Shown: positions 9,701 to 17,451 of the stretch, piece by piece
How the letters are laid out: each line of letters opens with the position of its first letter
How positions within the stretch are numbered: the stretch's first letter is position 1
DNA from: Persicobacter psychrovividus
GTDB lineage: Bacteria; Bacteroidota; Bacteroidia; Cytophagales; Cyclobacteriaceae
Assembly (NCBI RefSeq): GCF_036492425.1
Contig: NZ_AP025297.1
Location: 124,001-188,000 of the forward strand
Length of the DNA stretch: 64,000 bases
Direction of reading: 5' to 3'
Notes under the pieces: model-generated
What the model was told of the DNA's origin: nothing
Database searches by the model: none
The model's input: the letters and a program-made list of their open reading frames with translations, nothing else
Translations under genes and position numbers: made by a program

Positions 9701-9866
9701 GAAGAAGATTAAAACCAAAGGGCTTCGTGTTTATTTCACGGCTTTCAACCTGCATACCTTCACCCGAGGGCTTGATTTTGTTGATCCTGAATATACTTCA
9801 AGAAAGTATAGCTATAACTATCCGATTACCATGAACATGAACTTTGGCGTAGATATTAAACTGTAA
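6783..9866 (+). CDS. SusC-family TonB-dependent outer-membrane transporter
   Basis: This 1027-residue outer-membrane barrel imports oligosaccharides using TonB energy, together with the SusD lid. It has a signal peptide (ends SALAQ, residue ~19) and a carboxypeptidase-regulatory-like domain (~20-95, RITGNVVDTTGEPLPGVNV). The SusC TonB-box region reads EDVVVVGYGTQKKGSVTGS and the plug (~115-225) contains NSIAGRLPGVRV, PLYVIDGIPRD, ILKDAAAAIYGVQAANGVVLV and TTKKG. The remainder is a beta-barrel ending in MNFGVDIKL with the hydrophobic/aromatic OM-type terminus. The length is normal for the family. It is directly followed (5 bp) by susD. The surrounding GH92/GH99-like genes make mannose-containing oligosaccharides the likely cargo (inference). 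Confidence 0.97.
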   Translation: MKKVLFFFMLFISFSALAQQRITGNVVDTTGEPLPGVNVSVVGAAGGTVTDISGDFALEVSGSDIKIQCSFIGMKTVIIPVGKSQTSVSVTMEEDYMTLEDVVVVGYGTQKKGSVTGSISAINNDDLIKVSVPDVNNSIAGRLPGVRVQQLSSEPGVFDSSIDIRGLGQPLYVIDGIPRDPATFARLNPNEIDNISILKDAAAAIYGVQAANGVVLVTTKKGTNKDFEVDYSFRMGINRVTQFPRLTDAYQYSTMFNELHYNDLYSSGEYKGEPRFTSEEIEKYRTGELQSTDFMRLIMKDQSTQTQHNIGFSGGNDKVTYYTSFGFFGENGLWKTNSLSSNKYNFRTNVNAKLTKDLTFGVNLGYIKTTQDGQSESTWKVFRNTWRIAPTNQAYANGNPKYLQHPYEGGNNPLAYVDPELSGFRDRSESFYQSTFNLDYAVPFVEGLNLKAVAGYDTKDGLDRRFRKAYSQYSYDADNDAYNEVAKLNDPSDLSEGRWKEVNTTLQLMANYNKEINGHTIGVLGVAEQRHKQLRTNNGYVQFGVDAIPELGAGIQETSTVGSYVEEVARQSLIGRVTYDYKMKYLLEASFRYDGSSLYPEDGRWGLFPSVSAGYNIAEENFMKDNVRFISKLKLRGSWGRMGDDGGSNLVDHEIGYIYPDGGYYFGNGFKPALGIRNSVNPNFTWYTSDTYNAGIEASFFQGKIDVEFDVFKRQRDGLPALRNSTLPGYVGVNLPQENLNGDITSGYEIVLGHRNSIGRDFSYFIRGNMSYTRTKHAYIEENPPSNQNGEWRNTKSYRYNDIIWGYKTDGQFQNHDEIHSHAIMDGAGNRTILPGDFRYVDMNGDGVINGSDVVPIANAGGKPLIYFGLNLGMSYKNFDVSVLLQGAAKYRVKYDDQLSRPFYWGFATPITEFWDRWHLNDMTDPESGWNPGKYPAMGERQNYRSSDFWWRDASYLRIKNVELGYTVPQHLLKKIKTKGLRVYFTAFNLHTFTRGLDFVDPEYTSRKYSYNYPITMNMNFGVDIKL

Positions 9867-9871
9867 TTGAG

Positions 9872-11665
9872 ATGAGAAATTTTTTAATATTTTTATTATC
9901 GTTATCGGTCATGATGACCTCCTGCTCCGACTTTTTGGATCGTGAGCAAGCTAATAGCATGAGTCCTGAGGATGTTTTCAGCAGCCCGGATGCCATCGAA
10001 GCCTACTTTATTTCTTTATATAAAGATTTACCGATTGAGTCGTTCAATTTTTGCCAAGGCAACATGACCAATTTCCCTGGTCACGGAAACCGATATATGG
10101 CCAACTGGACGCAAGAGGCGGTATGGAGTACCACCTATGGCGGTGGGGAGTTTAATAACAACTGGAATTTGTGTTATACAAATATTCGCCGCATTACGGA
10201 GATGATCAAAATCCTGGAATCGGGCGCATTGCCTGATAAGCTACAGAGTAGCTATGATGCGCTGATGGGGGAGGCTTTGTTCCTTCGAGCATATAACTAT
10301 TTCACGCTTGTGAAGATGTTTGGTGGCGTGCCACTGATCACGGAATTGTTGGATCCTACCTCACCTATTGAGGAACTTTTAGTACCTCGCGACAAAGAGC
10401 TGGCGGTTTGGAACCTCATAGCAGAGGATTTGGAGTTTGCCGCAGAGCACATGCCTGAGGAAAGTATTTACGGTCGTGCCAATAAATATGTAGCAGCCGC
10501 TCTGATGTCCCGTTCTATGATTTTTGCTGCCTCGGTGGCTCAGCACGGACAAGTGCAGCTTGACGGAGTGGTTGGGCTGCCGATCAACGAAGCGGAACGT
10601 TTTTATAATTTGAGCATCAAGGGTTCAGAAATGGTGATTAATAGTGGGAAATACGACTTGATGACCGGACCCGATCCTGCACAGGCTTTTTATGACTTGT
10701 TTGTAAACCCTGACAATCAGGAATCAATTTTCGTCAAAGGGTATGACTTCCCCGCCACCCGACGCACACACTCTCATGATTTGATGATTCTGCCTGCTCC
10801 GATCAATGCGCCATTGAATTATGGAGGACGCCTGGCGCCGACTTTGCAAATGGTTGAGGCTTTTGGCTATACCGATGGAAGCTCTGGCGAATTGAAAATC
10901 TATGATGATAATGGTGATCCGATTGTCTATGAACAACCAGAGGATATTTACAATGGAAAGGACCCTCGGATGTTTGCCTCCTTCATCACCACCAACTCAA
11001 TGGCCAAAGGAACAAAAATTGTCATTCAGGACGGAGTAGCTTATCGTGAGAACGGTGCTTTGAGAATGCTTGTAGGAAGTGATCCTAATCTATATTTTGA
11101 TATGGATAAAAAAGAGTTTGTTGATTCGAAAACAGATATTCTGGGAACAGGAAATGCCCTTGATCGCCGTAACCTTTCCGGTGTATTTGCCAGAAAATAT
11201 ATGGATCCTGAGCGTCCAGCAGCACTTTGTACCGACTGGAGGTCTCAGACCCACTGGATTGACATCCGATTTGCTGAGGTGTTGATGAACCATGCTGAGG
11301 CTAACTTTCAGCTGGGAAATAATGACAAGGCCTTGACGTCCATCAATCGTGTAAGAGCTCGTGCGAATATGCCAGCACACACTTCCCTGAATTTTGACAA
11401 GATCAAAAATGAATGGCTGGTGGAGTTTGTTTATGAAAACAAATATTTCTGGAACCTGAGACGCTGGAGAAGTTTGGTGCCAGACCTTAACACTTTCCAA
11501 GCACAGCGCCTAAGATATTTTTATGATATCGATAATGACGGCTATGTATATAATGTCGAAAATAGAGACGGTATGAAAAACTATCAAGACCGACACTATT
11601 ACAATACGATTCCTGGTGATCAGATTCAGGTTAATCCACTTTTGGTTCAAAATCCTGGCTATTAA
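9872..11665 (+). CDS. SusD/RagB-family surface glycan-binding lipoprotein
   Basis: This 597-residue lipoprotein (MMTSC, Cys18) is the SusD partner that caps the SusC barrel and binds glycan at the cell surface. It shows the family N-terminus (SDFLDREQANSMSPEDVFSS), the TPR-containing helical core (GEALFLRAYNYFTLVKMFGGVPLIT) and the C-terminal motifs (IRFAEVLMNHAEANFQLGN, INRVRARANMP, EFVYENKYFWNLRRWR). It starts 5 bp after susC and ends 6 bp before the DUF3823 gene, so the three are translationally coupled. The length is slightly above the family average. Confidence 0.97.
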   Translation: MRNFLIFLLSLSVMMTSCSDFLDREQANSMSPEDVFSSPDAIEAYFISLYKDLPIESFNFCQGNMTNFPGHGNRYMANWTQEAVWSTTYGGGEFNNNWNLCYTNIRRITEMIKILESGALPDKLQSSYDALMGEALFLRAYNYFTLVKMFGGVPLITELLDPTSPIEELLVPRDKELAVWNLIAEDLEFAAEHMPEESIYGRANKYVAAALMSRSMIFAASVAQHGQVQLDGVVGLPINEAERFYNLSIKGSEMVINSGKYDLMTGPDPAQAFYDLFVNPDNQESIFVKGYDFPATRRTHSHDLMILPAPINAPLNYGGRLAPTLQMVEAFGYTDGSSGELKIYDDNGDPIVYEQPEDIYNGKDPRMFASFITTNSMAKGTKIVIQDGVAYRENGALRMLVGSDPNLYFDMDKKEFVDSKTDILGTGNALDRRNLSGVFARKYMDPERPAALCTDWRSQTHWIDIRFAEVLMNHAEANFQLGNNDKALTSINRVRARANMPAHTSLNFDKIKNEWLVEFVYENKYFWNLRRWRSLVPDLNTFQAQRLRYFYDIDNDGYVYNVENRDGMKNYQDRHYYNTIPGDQIQVNPLLVQNPGY

Positions 11666-11671
11666 TTCAAT

Positions 11672-12358
11672 ATGGATATGAGAAATTTAGTAATATTTTT
11701 ATTGGCGGCTTTGGTCCTTTCTTCCTGTATTAAAGAGGATAACTTCCCACAGCCCAATGCAACATTTTATGGTAAAATCATCGATGTCGATACCGGTGAA
11801 CCGATCATCACAAGCCGTCAGGGAGCTGGAGTAGTTCGCTTGATTGAGATAAGTGAAAAGTACCCTGATAACACTTCCCCACAAGATTTGAATATTGGAG
11901 GAGTGGGTTCAGGTGCCTTCCGAAATTCTATGATTTTTAATGGGACCTATAAGGCTACTTTACATAATGGACCTTTCAAATACTTGGGAGATACCATCGA
12001 AGTTACCCTTAACGGTGATACAGAGCATAATTTTGAGGTATTGCCCAATATGAGAATCAGTGTCGAATTGGATGGGGCAACGGGCATCAAGTATGTTGTC
12101 AATCGTCCTGAGGGGATTGATGGAGATCTTCAGAGTATTGCGGTATTGTTCAATACCTGGGAAACGGTGGACCTTGGTACTTCCAATCAAGTATTGGGAA
12201 ATGCAGAGTTTATCAATGCCCACAGTGGCATGTTGGACAGGGAGTTTTCCTATGACTTCGGAAATAAATTCGAGGATGGAAAGGACTATTACATCCGTGT
12301 AGCGGCAAGTATGTACGGGCAGTGGAATTACAGCCAAATATTCCATATCGCAAGATAA
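11672..12358 (+). CDS. DUF3823-like surface glycan-binding lipoprotein (SusE/F position)
   Basis: This 228-residue lipoprotein (LVLSSC, Cys19; translation may start at Met1 or Met3) resembles the DUF3823 family often encoded straight after susD. Seen: ATFYGKIIDVDTGEPI, a GAFRNSMIFNGTYKATLHNGPF segment, NFEVLPNMRISVE, and a second immunoglobulin-like half ending NYSQIFHIAR. Members are two-domain beta-sandwich proteins thought to be surface glycan-binding components. It is the third gene of the susCD unit and is followed by a hairpin at 12368-12393, which may lower transcription into the enzyme genes downstream (inference). Confidence 0.82.
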   Translation: MDMRNLVIFLLAALVLSSCIKEDNFPQPNATFYGKIIDVDTGEPIITSRQGAGVVRLIEISEKYPDNTSPQDLNIGGVGSGAFRNSMIFNGTYKATLHNGPFKYLGDTIEVTLNGDTEHNFEVLPNMRISVELDGATGIKYVVNRPEGIDGDLQSIAVLFNTWETVDLGTSNQVLGNAEFINAHSGMLDREFSYDFGNKFEDGKDYYIRVAASMYGQWNYSQIFHIAR

Positions 12359-12367
12359 AAAACCTAT

Positions 12368-12393
12368 GGGGTCCTTCTGAAATGGAGGGCCCC
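12368..12393 (+). promoter_or_regulatory. GC-rich hairpin after the susCD/DUF3823 unit
   Basis: A 10-bp stem with three G-U pairs in RNA (12368-12377 with 12384-12393; GGGGTCCTTC / GGAGGGCCCC) and a 6-nt loop is followed by TTTACAA. The T-run is short, so this is probably a partial terminator or mRNA 3'-end stabiliser, placed where Sus operons often drop from high susCD to lower enzyme expression. Confidence 0.55.
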
Positions 12394-12446
12394 TTTACAA
12401 CCTATAATAGTATAGGGTGAACTTTACGCCACAACCTTTTTTTTGT

Positions 12447-14756
12447 ATGAGATACCTATTGATTTTTATAATTACTCTGCTCCCCTTGTTTGCCGTTAAT
12501 GCGCAGGACTTGAAGCATAAAGTTGTTGATAATAAAGGCTATGAGGGCAAAACCATGTTTGGATATCAGGGCTGGTTTGCTGCGCCAGAAGACGAGAGTG
12601 TACGTGCTACCTGGTGGCATTGGGGACGCAATTTCCATTCGACTGAGATCGAAAACCGAACGGTTGATATGTTGCCCGATATGCGGGAGTTCCCGAAAAA
12701 TGAGCGAATGAGCACCGGATATGTTTCCAAGGATGGCAAGCCTATCGAAGTGTTTTCTTCAGGAAAAAGGGAAACCGTCAAAAGGCACATGAAATGGCTT
12801 CGGGATTATGATATCGATGGGGTGTTTCTGCAACGATTCATTAGTGAGAATGGCGATGCGGGTGTGATGCGTTTTCGTGATGAGGTAACAAAATCTGTCA
12901 AAGAAGGATCCGCCGACTATGGTCGTGTTTTCAGTATCATGTATGATGGTGTGGCGGGTAAATCCACAGATATTATTGCCGACTGGAAACACCTCGTAGA
13001 TGATTTGGGTGTTACCGAAGGGGACAATTATTTGCATCAGGATGGATTGCCTTTGGTGGCCCTTTGGGGATATACGGTAAGAGACGATGCGCCGGCATCT
13101 GAGCTGGAAGAGGTGATGGATTTCTTTGCCAATGCACCTGAAGAAAAATACCGCGCATCGGTCATGTTGGGCGTAAATGACAATTGGTTCAAAAAAACAG
13201 AGTTTATGCCAAGCCTCAAAAAGGCATCGGTGATCAGTGCCTGGACACCTGGCCGTTACCGTGATCAGGATGGTTTTGATTCTTATTTGTGGAATCAACT
13301 GCGCCCTTCACTTAACTTCTGTCAGGAGCATGATATTTTGTATGTTCCCGTTGCTTTTCCTGGTTTTTCATGGGTGAACCTCAAGAACAACGACCCTAAC
13401 CACCCTTTGAATGCTATTCCGAGACTCGGTGGCGATTTCTTCTGGATGCAGCTCAAAGGTTATGCAGAAAAAAATGTACAATCGTTGTATTTGGCGATGT
13501 TTGATGAGGTGGATGAAAGCACCTGTTACTTCAAAACACTCGAAAAGCAGTCTGAATTGCCTGATGTGGGAGAGTGGCTTGCGATGGATCAAGATGGCTA
13601 TGATCTACCGAGTGATTATTACCTGAAGCTTGCAGGTCGTGCGCGTAAAATCATTGCCGGAGAGGCAGAAATTACCGATGAGATCAGTGGCCTGGAAGAA
13701 GCGATCATGACCCTGCGAATCATTGATGATGCAAAGGTGGAATTGATCTTTCCTGATTATGCGAATTCCAAAGAATTTGAGGTGAGTGTGGATGGAGGCC
13801 AGACTTTTGCCTATAAAATAAATTCCGCAGAAAAGAGGTATATGATCGACGACCTTGGTTGTGGAACCTTTAATGTAGTGGTTAAGAATTCGGCGGGTGA
13901 ATTGGTTCCGATGGGGAATGTTTCTCTTGAATCCGAAAAACCTGCAAGCCCAATGCCGGCAAGCAATTCTGTAAATGTAGCCACGGATCAGGTATTTTCC
14001 TGGGTGCAGTGCCCTGAGAAAAATGTCAAACTTACCAAAGTGTATTTGTCTAAAACCAAAGACTTTGCCGATGCCGAATTACAGTCATTCGATGGTGACC
14101 AAAGTACGGTGAGGTTCGATGACCTGATTGATTTGCAGGCCTATTTTTGGAAGGTGGAAATCATTTTGGAAACGGGCCAAAAGCTCAATAGCGATGTATG
14201 GAGCTTCAGCACAAAAGGGGATATGGAGGTAGCCCCTGCTACCGATCCGCTTCCGGCTATCGGCGAAACAGAGATCAGCCTTAAGCCTGAATTGCAATGG
14301 ACGGCTGGTGTGGGCAATGCCGAAGAATATCGTGTGCTGATCAGCGAATCGGAGTTATTGGATAAAAGTGATATCATCGCTGAAAGTCTGACTGATGAGC
14401 GCCTGTTGATCGATGAGCATTTGACGCACAATACAAATTACTTCTGGCGAGTAGATCAGAAAGTAGGCGGCAAATGGTATTTCGGTGAGCTTTGGCGATT
14501 CAATACCACCGCTACACCATTGGGCATTGAAAATAAAAAATTGGTCGCTTTTCCAAATCCTACCAATGGGGTGTTTTGGATCAATATTTCGGGGGTAGAT
14601 TCCATCATTGTCATGAATGCTTCAGGTGCTGTTCAGCCTCAGGTGCTGGTCAGCGGACAACAGGTGGATTTAAGCGCTTTAGCTGATGGGATTTATTTCA
14701 TTAAGGTAGTAACGGGCAATCATATCCAACTTTTGAAAGTCCTCAAAACACAATAA
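12447..14756 (+). CDS. GH71/99-like glycosidase with C-terminal beta domains and T9SS sorting signal
   Basis: I start the protein at ATG 12447 because MRYLLIFIITLLPLFAVNAQ is a clear signal peptide; an in-frame GTG at 12417 only adds a non-signal extension. The 769-residue product has a catalytic domain (~22-410) of the GH71/99-like type: MFGYQGWF, WWHWGRNF, WLRDYDIDGVFLQRF, PLVALWGYTVRD, FPGFSW and LAMFDEVDEST. Glu354 and Glu357 of that last motif have the i/i+3 spacing of the GH99 catalytic glutamates (BxGH99 E333/E336, from memory). GH99 enzymes are endo-alpha-mannosidases or mannanases. Residues ~415-680 are Fn3/Ig-like, and ~690-769 form a T9SS type A sorting domain (VAFPNPTNGVFWINI). 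It is therefore predicted to be secreted or surface-attached and to cut polymer outside the cell. Confidence 0.82.
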   Translation: MRYLLIFIITLLPLFAVNAQDLKHKVVDNKGYEGKTMFGYQGWFAAPEDESVRATWWHWGRNFHSTEIENRTVDMLPDMREFPKNERMSTGYVSKDGKPIEVFSSGKRETVKRHMKWLRDYDIDGVFLQRFISENGDAGVMRFRDEVTKSVKEGSADYGRVFSIMYDGVAGKSTDIIADWKHLVDDLGVTEGDNYLHQDGLPLVALWGYTVRDDAPASELEEVMDFFANAPEEKYRASVMLGVNDNWFKKTEFMPSLKKASVISAWTPGRYRDQDGFDSYLWNQLRPSLNFCQEHDILYVPVAFPGFSWVNLKNNDPNHPLNAIPRLGGDFFWMQLKGYAEKNVQSLYLAMFDEVDESTCYFKTLEKQSELPDVGEWLAMDQDGYDLPSDYYLKLAGRARKIIAGEAEITDEISGLEEAIMTLRIIDDAKVELIFPDYANSKEFEVSVDGGQTFAYKINSAEKRYMIDDLGCGTFNVVVKNSAGELVPMGNVSLESEKPASPMPASNSVNVATDQVFSWVQCPEKNVKLTKVYLSKTKDFADAELQSFDGDQSTVRFDDLIDLQAYFWKVEIILETGQKLNSDVWSFSTKGDMEVAPATDPLPAIGETEISLKPELQWTAGVGNAEEYRVLISESELLDKSDIIAESLTDERLLIDEHLTHNTNYFWRVDQKVGGKWYFGELWRFNTTATPLGIENKKLVAFPNPTNGVFWINISGVDSIIVMNASGAVQPQVLVSGQQVDLSALADGIYFIKVVTGNHIQLLKVLKTQ

Positions 14757-14776
14757 GCAACCTATTTTTTATCAAG

Positions 14777-16042
14777 ATGAAGAAGTTAGTTTTTTTTAGT
14801 TTAATCCTATTGTCCTTTTCTGCTTTGGCACAGAAATCTCCTATGTACCCAAGTTACAAAGGGTTGGTGATGTGTGGTTATCAAGGCTGGTTTAAAGCCG
14901 ATGGAGATACCCACGGCAAGGCATGGGGGCATTACGGGCACAATGGCAAGTTTGATCCCGAACACCTGACCATCGATATTTATCCCGATATGAGGGAATA
15001 CAAAAAGCAGTATCCAACGGATTTTATCAATGCCGATGGTTCAACGGCAAACATCTTCAGTTCCTCGGATCAAAGCACCACCGATCTGCATTTCAAATGG
15101 ATGAAGGATTATCAGATTGATGGCGCCTTTATGCAACGTTTTTTCTCCTACATCAAAAATGATCAGGCTAAAATACGTCCTGACTTGGTGATCAAACATG
15201 CCTTTAATTCTTCTCAGCAGCATGATCGGGCGATTGCCATCATGTATGATTTATCCGGCTTGAAGGCGGGCAAAGATGACTGTTCAACCGTGATCGAGGA
15301 CTGGAAGCATTTGGTGGATGACCTGAATGTATTGAACAAGGGCAAAAAGCAAACCTACTTGCACCACAACGGGAAACCACTGGTGGCGATATGGGGAGTT
15401 GGATTTCCTGACCGAGCGTATGACATTGACCAAATCAAGTTGCAGGAGTTGATTGACTTTCTTAAAAATGACCCTGTTTACGGCGGTTGTTCGGTAATGC
15501 TCGGCATCCCAACGTATTTCCGTGAACTAAAAACAGATTGTTCCAATGATCCTTATCTGCACAAAATCATTGAGCAAGTGGATGTGGTTTTGCCGTGGAT
15601 GGTCGGGCGTTTTAATAATGATACTTTCAAAAATCCGACACAGTATCATAACCACGTAGCAGCAGACATCGAGTGGTGTGCTTCGAAAGGGGTCGATTAT
15701 GTGCCTTGTGTTTACCCTGGTTTCAGCTGGGCGAATCTGCGCAGAACGGTCAAAAAGATGGAGGTACCATATGCTGAAATCCCACGACAAAAAGGGGCGT
15801 TTTTCTGGAATCAGATTTATCACACTTTGGATGCGGGGGCAGAGATGCTTTATGTGGCCATGTTCGATGAGGTGGACGAATCTACGGCGATTTTTAAATG
15901 TACAGACAACCCACCGGTCAATGCCAAATTTATCGATATGGAGGGCATGCCTTCGGATCATTACCTCAAACTAACGCAACAGGCAGGGAAAGTCTTGCGA
16001 GGTGAGGCGCAGTTATCAGAGTCCACTTATAAAATGAAATAA
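14777..16042 (+). CDS. GH71/99-like glycosidase, single domain
   Basis: This 421-residue protein has a signal peptide (SFSALAQ, cleavage ~19) and a single catalytic domain homologous to that of the upstream gene: MCGYQGWF, WGHYGHNG, WMKDYQIDGAFMQRFF, PLVAIWGVGFPD, YPGFSWANL and VAMFDEVDEST. Glu365 and Glu368 form the ExxE pair that I equate with the GH99 catalytic residues. It lacks the Ig-like and T9SS domains, so it is probably periplasmic and acts on imported oligosaccharides, complementing the secreted paralogue 20 bp upstream. The sulfatase gene starts 3 bp downstream, so the genes are co-transcribed. Confidence 0.82.
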   Translation: MKKLVFFSLILLSFSALAQKSPMYPSYKGLVMCGYQGWFKADGDTHGKAWGHYGHNGKFDPEHLTIDIYPDMREYKKQYPTDFINADGSTANIFSSSDQSTTDLHFKWMKDYQIDGAFMQRFFSYIKNDQAKIRPDLVIKHAFNSSQQHDRAIAIMYDLSGLKAGKDDCSTVIEDWKHLVDDLNVLNKGKKQTYLHHNGKPLVAIWGVGFPDRAYDIDQIKLQELIDFLKNDPVYGGCSVMLGIPTYFRELKTDCSNDPYLHKIIEQVDVVLPWMVGRFNNDTFKNPTQYHNHVAADIEWCASKGVDYVPCVYPGFSWANLRRTVKKMEVPYAEIPRQKGAFFWNQIYHTLDAGAEMLYVAMFDEVDESTAIFKCTDNPPVNAKFIDMEGMPSDHYLKLTQQAGKVLRGEAQLSESTYKMK

Positions 16043-16044
16043 GT

Positions 16045-17421
16045 ATGAGGGGGAAGATCATTTTAGCGGCTGTCTTAGTAAGTATCGTTGGTTTTGTTGG
16101 GGTAAAAGAGGTGTATAATACCGCTCCTAAAACCAATGTTATTCTCATTGTTGCTGATGATATGGGCTACGGTGATTTATCGTGCTATGGTGCGGAAAAA
16201 GGACTGACACCCAATATCGATGCCTTTGCGGAAAAGGGGGTGAAGTACACCAATTTCTATGCACCAACGCCCTATTGCGCACCCGCCCGGGCTTCTATAC
16301 TAACAGGAAAACACCCGCTGCATCATGGTTTGCTGGAAAATCCTGCCCCTGATGCAGGTATTGATGAGCCTGGGCTTGACCCTTCTGAGGTTACGCTGGC
16401 TGAACGTTTGGGTGCCATTGGCTATCAGTCGGCGATCATCGGTAAATGGCATTTGGGTCACCAGCCGAAATTCTTTCCTCGCCAACAGGGATTTGATCAT
16501 TATTATGGGATTTTATATTCCAATGATATGCGACCTGTTCAGATCTGGGAGAATGAGCAGGTGGTCAAGCCTACGGTCGATCAGCGGTATATCACCGAGG
16601 ATTACACCAATCAGGCCATTGACTTTATTGACAAAAATAAAGACAATCCTTTCTTTTTATACCTGACCCACGCCATGCCTCATAAGCCTTTGGCTGCGTC
16701 GGAAAAATTTTATACACCGGATACGCCCGATGATCTCTATCAGGACGTTATTCGTGAGTTGGATTATAACGTAGGGCGCCTGCTCGATCATCTTAAAGCG
16801 ACGGGCCTTGATAAAAATACCGTGGTGGTTTTCATGTCCGATAATGGTCCGTGGTTTGGGGGAAGCACGGGTAGCCTTAAAGGCATGAAGGCCACCAATT
16901 GGGAAGGGGGCATCCGCATCCCTTTCATTATTCAGTATCCTGGAGCACCCGAGGGTGTCACCATTGATCAGCCCGCATGGATTCCGGACATTGTTCCGAC
17001 AATGGCGGAGTTTACGGGCTTTGATCTGAAGAAAGAAAATCTTGACGGACGGTCAATCTTGGGGCAGATCAATGGAAAGGATACCGACGAAAGGCTGATT
17101 GTGAGTATCCACAGAGATCAGCCGATCACCATCCGAAAAGGAAAGTGGAAACTGTTCGTCAATGAACCGACTAATTTCCATCTGCCGGACGACTGGGTGG
17201 ACCCACGGGCACCCGATGGTACCACCATTATCGCCCAAACTGAACAGGCGACGGTCAGGGAATACCCTGGAATTCGTCCGGATAATCAATTCAAAAAAGG
17301 GGCATTGTTCAACCTTTCCCTCGATGCTGGAGAGCAAAAGGATGTAGCTGCACAGCACCCCGAGATCGTAAGCGCCCTGACTAAGGAATTGAACCAATTT
17401 TTGAACGGGCAGCAGCCTTAA
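16045..17421 (+). CDS. Family S1 (formylglycine) sulfatase
   Basis: This 458-residue arylsulfatase-type enzyme has an N-terminal hydrophobic export or anchor segment (~4-20). The metal-binding start is NVILIVADDMGYGDLSCYG. The formylglycine signature is YCAPARASILTGK, with Cys78 as the residue to be oxidised. Further family motifs are IIGKWHLGH and FMSDNGPWFGGS. It removes sulfate esters from a sugar, probably in the periplasm. Lying between GH99-like and GH92 genes (3 bp after the former), it implies a sulfated mannose-containing substrate (inference). No formylglycine-generating enzyme is in the window; it would be encoded elsewhere. Confidence 0.93.
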   Translation: MRGKIILAAVLVSIVGFVGVKEVYNTAPKTNVILIVADDMGYGDLSCYGAEKGLTPNIDAFAEKGVKYTNFYAPTPYCAPARASILTGKHPLHHGLLENPAPDAGIDEPGLDPSEVTLAERLGAIGYQSAIIGKWHLGHQPKFFPRQQGFDHYYGILYSNDMRPVQIWENEQVVKPTVDQRYITEDYTNQAIDFIDKNKDNPFFLYLTHAMPHKPLAASEKFYTPDTPDDLYQDVIRELDYNVGRLLDHLKATGLDKNTVVVFMSDNGPWFGGSTGSLKGMKATNWEGGIRIPFIIQYPGAPEGVTIDQPAWIPDIVPTMAEFTGFDLKKENLDGRSILGQINGKDTDERLIVSIHRDQPITIRKGKWKLFVNEPTNFHLPDDWVDPRAPDGTTIIAQTEQATVREYPGIRPDNQFKKGALFNLSLDAGEQKDVAAQHPEIVSALTKELNQFLNGQQP

Positions 17422-17451
17422 GGGAGCACATTTTATATTAAACTGATTCAA

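Noticed and set aside
12417-12446. Upstream GTG start for the GH99-like gene
   Set aside because: It would add ten residues in front of a clean signal peptide that begins at ATG 12447.
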